Origin: Clostridiales bacterium | GTDB lineage: Bacteria > Bacillota > Clostridia > WRLR01 | Length of the DNA: 15,350 bases | Reading direction: 5' to 3' | Assembly: GCA_031263625.1 (NCBI GenBank) | Contig: JAISFK010000043.1 | Coordinates: 1-15,350 of the forward strand | Part shown: positions 14,561-15,350 of the stretch, one piece after another | Numbering within the stretch: the first letter of the stretch is position 1 | How the letters are laid out: each line of letters starts with the position of its first letter | Notes under the pieces: generated by a model | The model's input: the letters and a program-made list of their open reading frames with translations, nothing else | Told to the model about the DNA's origin: nothing | Databases searched by the model: none | Translations under genes and position numbers: made by a program

Positions 14561-14585
14561 TTTGGCCCCCGCCCAATTTATGCCG

Positions 14586-14630
14586 CCCGATCTATAGCCG
14601 TCCGATCTATAGTCGCCCGATCTATAGCCG
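14586..14630. repeat. Three 15-bp tandem repeats at the dehydrogenase/flavoprotein junction
   Basis: CCCGATCTATAGCCG (14586-14600), TCCGATCTATAGTCG (14601-14615) and CCCGATCTATAGCCG (14616-14630); the first and third are identical. The TAG stop of the dehydrogenase gene (14622-14624) comes from the CTATAG inside the third unit. Confidence 0.85.
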
Positions 14631-15350
14631 CCTGATATGGAATCCCCCGTCCACGTCCACGTAGTTGCCCGTCGTATACAGAAAGGCGTCGCCCGCGAAC
14701 GCGGACACGGCGCCGGCGACGTCCTCCGGCGAGCCCCAGCGCGCGATCGGGAAAGCGCCGCCCTCAATCAGGGCGTCGTACTTGGCGCGCACCGCGGACG
14801 TCATGTCCGTGTCTATCACGCCAGGGCGCACCTCATGCACGTATATGCCCTCGGCGGCCAGCCTGTCGGCGTACAGGAGCGTCAGCATGGACATGCCCGC
14901 CTTTGAAACGCAGTATTCGCCGCGCCCGGTGGATGAAACCTCTGCCGAGCAGCTGGATATGTTGATGACCGTGCCGCGCTTGGCGCCCTCATAGCCCTGC
15001 CTCATCATCTGCCGCGCCACCGCCTGCGTCAGAAACATCGTGCCTTTCGTGTTGATGCCTATGACCCGGTCAAAGCTCTCCTCGCTCATGTCCAGCAGAT
15101 CGGCGCGCTGGATGGGGGCCACGCCCGCGTTGTTCACGAGCACGTGGATGCCGCCGAATCTCCCCGCCGTCTCGGACACCAGCCGCTCCCTGTCCGCCGC
15201 GCTGGCTATGCTGCCGCTGACGTAGAGGCACTCGGCGCCGGCCTCCTCAATCATGCGGAGCCTGCCCGCGCAGGCGCTCTGCGCGCCCGTGGCCATCACC
15301 GCTATGTTGAAGCCGTCGCGCGCGAGCCGGAGCGCGCACGCAAATCCAAT
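14622..15350 (-). CDS. Short-chain dehydrogenase/reductase, partial (N-terminus beyond window)
   Basis: Classical SDR using NAD(P)H, annotated in relatives as 3-oxoacyl-ACP reductase-like. The frame is open to the window edge, where it reads IGFACALRLARDGFNIAVMA; this is the end of the TGxxxGIG cofactor motif and the following helix, so only a few N-terminal residues are missing. Seen downstream: NNAG (in LVNNAGVAP), catalytic Ser in INISSCSAEV, catalytic YCVSK, and the C-terminal VDVDGGFHIRRL. The combination IRPGVI-like VRPGVIDTDMT with a C-terminal GGFHIRRL fits a catabolic SDR branch rather than FabG. A GTG at 15297-15299 is internal and not the start. The stop is 61 bp before the flavoprotein ATG on the same strand, so the two genes probably form an operon and act on one substrate. 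Confidence 0.92.
   Translation of the reverse strand: MGFACALRLARDGFNIAVMATGAQSACAGRLRMIEEAGAECLYVSGSIASAADRERLVSETAGRFGGIHVLVNNAGVAPIQRADLLDMSEESFDRVIGINTKGTMFLTQAVARQMMRQGYEGAKRGTVINISSCSAEVSSTGRGEYCVSKAGMSMLTLLYADRLAAEGIYVHEVRPGVIDTDMTSAVRAKYDALIEGGAFPIARWGSPEDVAGAVSAFAGDAFLYTTGNYVDVDGGFHIRRL

Noticed and set aside
14561..14767. Upstream extension of the flavoprotein frame
   Set aside because: It overlaps the 3' end of the short-chain dehydrogenase gene in another frame, and the encoded Arg-rich sequence is unlike a flavoprotein N-terminus.

Overview
This window comes from a very GC-rich bacterium, most probably a Clostridia-type member of the Bacillota. The pointers are a YabE-type protein (DUF348, G5 and 3D domains) directly upstream of rsmA/ksgA, a two-gene short-chain chromate transporter, the radical-SAM plus DUF4130 DNA-repair pair, a 4-5-TM FtsK/SpoIIIE translocase, sigma-A promoters with 17-bp spacers, and tandem LexA-type boxes of the Gram-positive kind. 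TTG and GTG starts are frequent. The assignment is inferred from gene families and order, not from a marker phylogeny.

Layout. 1-3939 (minus): most of an FtsK/SpoIIIE DNA translocase, with the C-terminus beyond the window. 3940-4151: a divergent promoter region with a sigma-A promoter on each strand; two 14-bp LexA-like boxes lie between them and the second overlaps the -35 of the rightward promoter. 4152-6840 (plus): a radical-SAM protein of the putative DNA repair/modification family and its usual DUF4130 partner, separated by about 290 bp packed with hairpins. 6954-9480 (minus): yabE-like and rsmA/ksgA genes behind a near-consensus promoter. 9734-10270 (minus): a hypothetical protein with its own promoter and a palindrome over the -10. 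10401-12079 (minus): a 59-aa ORF, then two chromate-transporter half genes that overlap by 4 bp. 12272-15350 (minus): a FrdA/SdhA-like flavoprotein preceded by a short-chain dehydrogenase cut by the window edge; these two look like one metabolic operon.

Two themes run through the window. First, the radical-SAM/DUF4130 pair carries an SOS-type promoter, which ties this poorly characterised pair to DNA damage. Second, most of the conserved proteins (FtsK, radical SAM, KsgA, YabE, one chromate-transporter half, the flavoprotein) carry long Ala/Gly/Pro/Asp-rich insertions or tails at family boundaries or surface loops, several built from visible DNA tandem repeats (39-bp, 18-bp, 78-bp period). 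This looks like a lineage-wide expansion of low-complexity protein sequence rather than a property of any one gene.

No tRNA, rRNA, CRISPR array, insertion sequence or phage gene was seen.
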